Of a DNA stretch of 48,893 nt, positions 46,630 through 48,893 are shown one piece after another; within the stretch, counting starts at the first letter, position 1; each line of letters begins with the position of its first letter. This stretch comes from Veillonella sp. 3891 (lineage in GTDB: Bacteria > Bacillota > Negativicutes > Veillonellales > Veillonellaceae). Below the pieces are notes generated by a model, which saw only the letters and a list, made by a program, of their open reading frames with translations, did not search any database and was not told where the DNA came from. Made by a program: the position numbers and the translations under genes. The stretch is taken from assembly GCF_003992315.1 (NCBI RefSeq), contig NZ_RQVE01000013.1:1-48893 (forward strand). Reading direction: 5' to 3'.

Positions 46630-48705
46630 GTGGCAAGAGAAGTTTCTTTAGAGAAAACTCGTAATATCGGTATCATGGCTCACATCGATGCTGGTAAAAC
46701 AACCACAACGGAACGTATCCTTTACTATACTGGTCGAGTTCACAAAATCGGTGAAGTACATGAAGGTGCTGCTACGATGGACTGGATGGAGCAGGAGCAA
46801 GAACGTGGTATCACAATCACGTCCGCTGCGACTACTACTCAATGGAAAGGTCATCGCATCAACATTATCGATACTCCTGGTCACGTAGACTTTACAGTAG
46901 AAGTAGAACGTTCCCTTCGTGTACTAGACGGATCCGTAGCTGTATTCAGTGCGAAAGGTGGCGTTGAGCCTCAATCTGAAACAGTATGGCGTCAAGCGGA
47001 TAAATACGGCGTACCTCGTATCGCTTATGTAAATAAAATGGATACAGTAGGTGCTGACTTCTTCCGCGTAGTTGATATGATGAAATCTCGTTTAGGTGCA
47101 AATAGCGTAGCTATCCAAGTGCCTATCGGTTCTGAAGACACTTTCAAAGGTATCATTGACTTGGTAACTATGAAAGCTGAAATCTACATCAGTGATGACG
47201 GAAAAGAATACGAAATCACTGAAATTCCTGAAGAATATGCTGATGTGGCAGCAGAACGTCGCGAAATGTTAGTTGACGCAGTTGCTGAAACTGATGACGA
47301 ATTGATGGAAAAATATTTGGAAGGTGAAGAAATTTCTGAAGAACAAGTTAAAGCAGCTCTTCGTAAAGCTGTGTGTGAAAACACATTGTTCCCAGTTCTT
47401 TGCGGTTCTTCCTACAAAAACAAAGGTGTACAAATGTTGCTAGATGCTGTAGTTGACTACATGCCAGCTCCAACAGATGTACCAGCAATCAAAGGTATCG
47501 ATCCTAACACTGGTGAAGAGACAACTCGTCCTTCCACTGATGACGGTCCTTTCGCTGCGTTAGCCTTCAAAATCATGGCTGACCCTTATGTTGGTAAATT
47601 AGCGTTCTTCCGCGTGTACTCCGGTACATTAGAGTCTGGTTCTTATGTATTCAACTCTACTAAAGGCAAAAAAGAACGTATCGGCCGTATCTTGCAAATG
47701 CATGCTAACAGCCGTCAAGAAATCGAACGCGTGTACGCTGGTGATATCGCTGCTGCAGTAGGTCTTAAAGATACTACTACTGGTGATACACTTTGTGATG
47801 ACAAAGCGCAAGTTATTCTTGAATCCATGGAATTCCCAGAACCAGTTATCTCTGTTGCTGTGGAACCAAAAACTAAAGCGGACCAAGAAAAAATGGGTAT
47901 GGCTTTAGCTCGCTTGGCTGAAGAAGATCCAACTTTCAAAGTTCGTACTGATGAAGAAACTGGTCAAACAATTATTTCCGGTATGGGTGAGCTTCACCTT
48001 GACATCATCGTTGACCGTATGAACCGTGAGTTCAAGGTTGAATGTAATGTAGGTAAACCTCAAGTAGCGTACCGTGAAACAATTCGCAAAGCAGTTAAAT
48101 CTGAAGGTAAATTCGTTCGCCAATCTGGTGGTAAAGGTCAATACGGCCATTGCTGGTTGGAAATCATTCCTCAAGAACCAGGTGCTGGTTTCGAATTTGA
48201 AAATAAAGTTGTTGGTGGTTCTATTCCTCGTGAATACATTGGACCAGTTGAGAACGGTGTTAAAGAGGCTATGGAATCCGGTGTTATCGCTGGTTATCCA
48301 ATGGTTGACATCAAAGTTATCGTATTTGACGGTTCCTACCATGATGTTGACTCCTCTGAAATGGCCTTCAAAATTGCAGGTTCCATGGGCTTCAAAGAGG
48401 GTGCTCGTAAAGCTGACCCAGCATTACTTGAACCATACATGGCTGTTGAAGTTGAAGTTCCAGAAGAATACATGGGCGACGTAATCGGTGATTTGAACTC
48501 CCGTCGCGGCCGTATGGATGGAATGGAAGCTCGCAACGGTTCCCAACATATCAAAGCATATGTTCCATTGAGCGAAATGTTCGGATATGCTACTGACCTA
48601 CGTTCCAAAACTCAAGGTCGCGGTAACTACTCCATGACATTCGATCATTACGAAGAAGTGCCTAAGAAAATTGCTGAAGAAATTCAAGCTAAGAAAAATG
48701 GCTAA
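46630..48705 (+). CDS. fusA: Elongation factor G
   Basis: A 691-residue translocation GTPase with a GTG start and AAGGAG upstream. G-box motifs: [19 protein letters not shown] (G1), [11 protein letters not shown] (G2), DTPGHVDF (G3), NKMD (G4). [14 protein letters not shown] marks domain III, and the C-terminal domains IV and V are complete (SGGKGQYGH, then [33 protein letters not shown]). EF-G drives movement of tRNA and mRNA on the ribosome and acts with RRF in recycling. Confidence 0.98.
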   Translation: MAREVSLEKTRNIGIMAHIDAGKTTTTERILYYTGRVHKIGEVHEGAATMDWMEQEQERGITITSAATTTQWKGHRINIIDTPGHVDFTVEVERSLRVLDGSVAVFSAKGGVEPQSETVWRQADKYGVPRIAYVNKMDTVGADFFRVVDMMKSRLGANSVAIQVPIGSEDTFKGIIDLVTMKAEIYISDDGKEYEITEIPEEYADVAAERREMLVDAVAETDDELMEKYLEGEEISEEQVKAALRKAVCENTLFPVLCGSSYKNKGVQMLLDAVVDYMPAPTDVPAIKGIDPNTGEETTRPSTDDGPFAALAFKIMADPYVGKLAFFRVYSGTLESGSYVFNSTKGKKERIGRILQMHANSRQEIERVYAGDIAAAVGLKDTTTGDTLCDDKAQVILESMEFPEPVISVAVEPKTKADQEKMGMALARLAEEDPTFKVRTDEETGQTIISGMGELHLDIIVDRMNREFKVECNVGKPQVAYRETIRKAVKSEGKFVRQSGGKGQYGHCWLEIIPQEPGAGFEFENKVVGGSIPREYIGPVENGVKEAMESGVIAGYPMVDIKVIVFDGSYHDVDSSEMAFKIAGSMGFKEGARKADPALLEPYMAVEVEVPEEYMGDVIGDLNSRRGRMDGMEARNGSQHIKAYVPLSEMFGYATDLRSKTQGRGNYSMTFDHYEEVPKKIAEEIQAKKNG

Positions 48706-48720
48706 TCAAAAGTGCATCCA

Positions 48721-48739
48721 GTGGGGCTTCTAGCCCCGC
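48721..48739 (+). promoter_or_regulatory. GC-rich hairpin between fusA and tuf
   Basis: Six perfect pairs (48723-48728 with 48732-48737), extendable by two, around a three-base loop. There is no T run, so it is more likely an mRNA processing or stability stem inside the operon than a terminator. Confidence 0.5.
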
Positions 48740-48786
48740 AGGATTACTATATATAAAGTTTTAATTATCCGGGAGGACAATTCAAA

Positions 48787-48893
48787 ATGGCAAAAGCAAA
48801 ATTTGAACGTAATAAGCCACACGTTAACATTGGTACTATCGGTCACGTTGACCATGGTAAAACTACTTTAACAGCAGCAATCACTAAAGTTCT
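48787..48893 (+). CDS. tuf: Elongation factor Tu, N-terminal part (truncated by the window edge)
   Basis: The first 35 codons of EF-Tu. [19 protein letters not shown] leads into the G1 loop [14 protein letters not shown]. The gene is cut by the end of the window and is not itself broken. GGGAGGAC precedes the ATG. EF-Tu brings aminoacyl-tRNA to the ribosome; its place after fusA is the standard str-operon order. Confidence 0.97.
   Translation, partial: MAKAKFERNKPHVNIGTIGHVDHGKTTLTAAITKV

Overview
The window looks like chromosomal DNA of a diderm, LPS-type Firmicute of the class Negativicutes, most likely Veillonella or a close relative. This is inferred from three things seen together: Firmicute-type housekeeping genes and gene order (sepF-proC-ylmH-divIVA, a T-box in front of ileS, an L7Ae-like gene before rpsL), an autotransporter with an outer-membrane beta-barrel domain (32768-35920), and low GC with strong AGGAGG ribosome binding sites. 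No tRNA, rRNA, CRISPR array, insertion sequence or prophage was seen.

Left end (1-2486): three genes on the minus strand, apparently one operon, encode a siroheme/4Fe-4S reductase fragment fused to two DUF1858 redox-disulfide domains, an unrecognised 217-residue protein and a small cupin, ending at an intrinsic terminator. Gene direction flips in the 2487-3157 intergenic region. That region carries about eleven same-direction DnaA-box-like 9-mers followed by a tract of about 90% AT, so it is a strong candidate for the chromosomal replication origin. Every gene to its right except one (27175-28374) runs away from it.

3158-15345: a SfsA-GIY-YIG-like fusion, gyrA, a DUF2156 protein that apparently starts at ATT, a LysE-type exporter, an Eis-like acetyltransferase, a PLD/SF2-helicase/DUF3427 protein coupled to a MutT-like Nudix hydrolase (the best candidate here for a little-described DNA defence or repair module), a secreted repeat protein and pgeF.

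15662-25699: one tightly packed run joins cell-division and envelope genes (yggS, sepF, proC, ylmH, divIVA) to tetrapyrrole genes (sirC, hemA, hemC, a cobA-hemD fusion, hemB, hemL). The set leads from glutamyl-tRNA to uroporphyrinogen III, precorrin-2 and sirohydrochlorin. It can supply siroheme to the reductase at the left end and precursors for cobalamin.

26047-36170: a rhodanese, a reverse-strand MFS transporter, T-box-controlled ileS, an isochorismatase-family hydrolase, an autotransporter and a 2[4Fe-4S] ferredoxin. 36336-48893: rpoB and rpoC behind a consensus sigma-70 promoter but without rplKAJL in front, a terminator, then a separate promoter for L7Ae-like, rpsL, rpsG, fusA and the truncated start of tuf at the right edge. 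Both large RNA polymerase subunits carry insertions relative to Bacillus subtilis.
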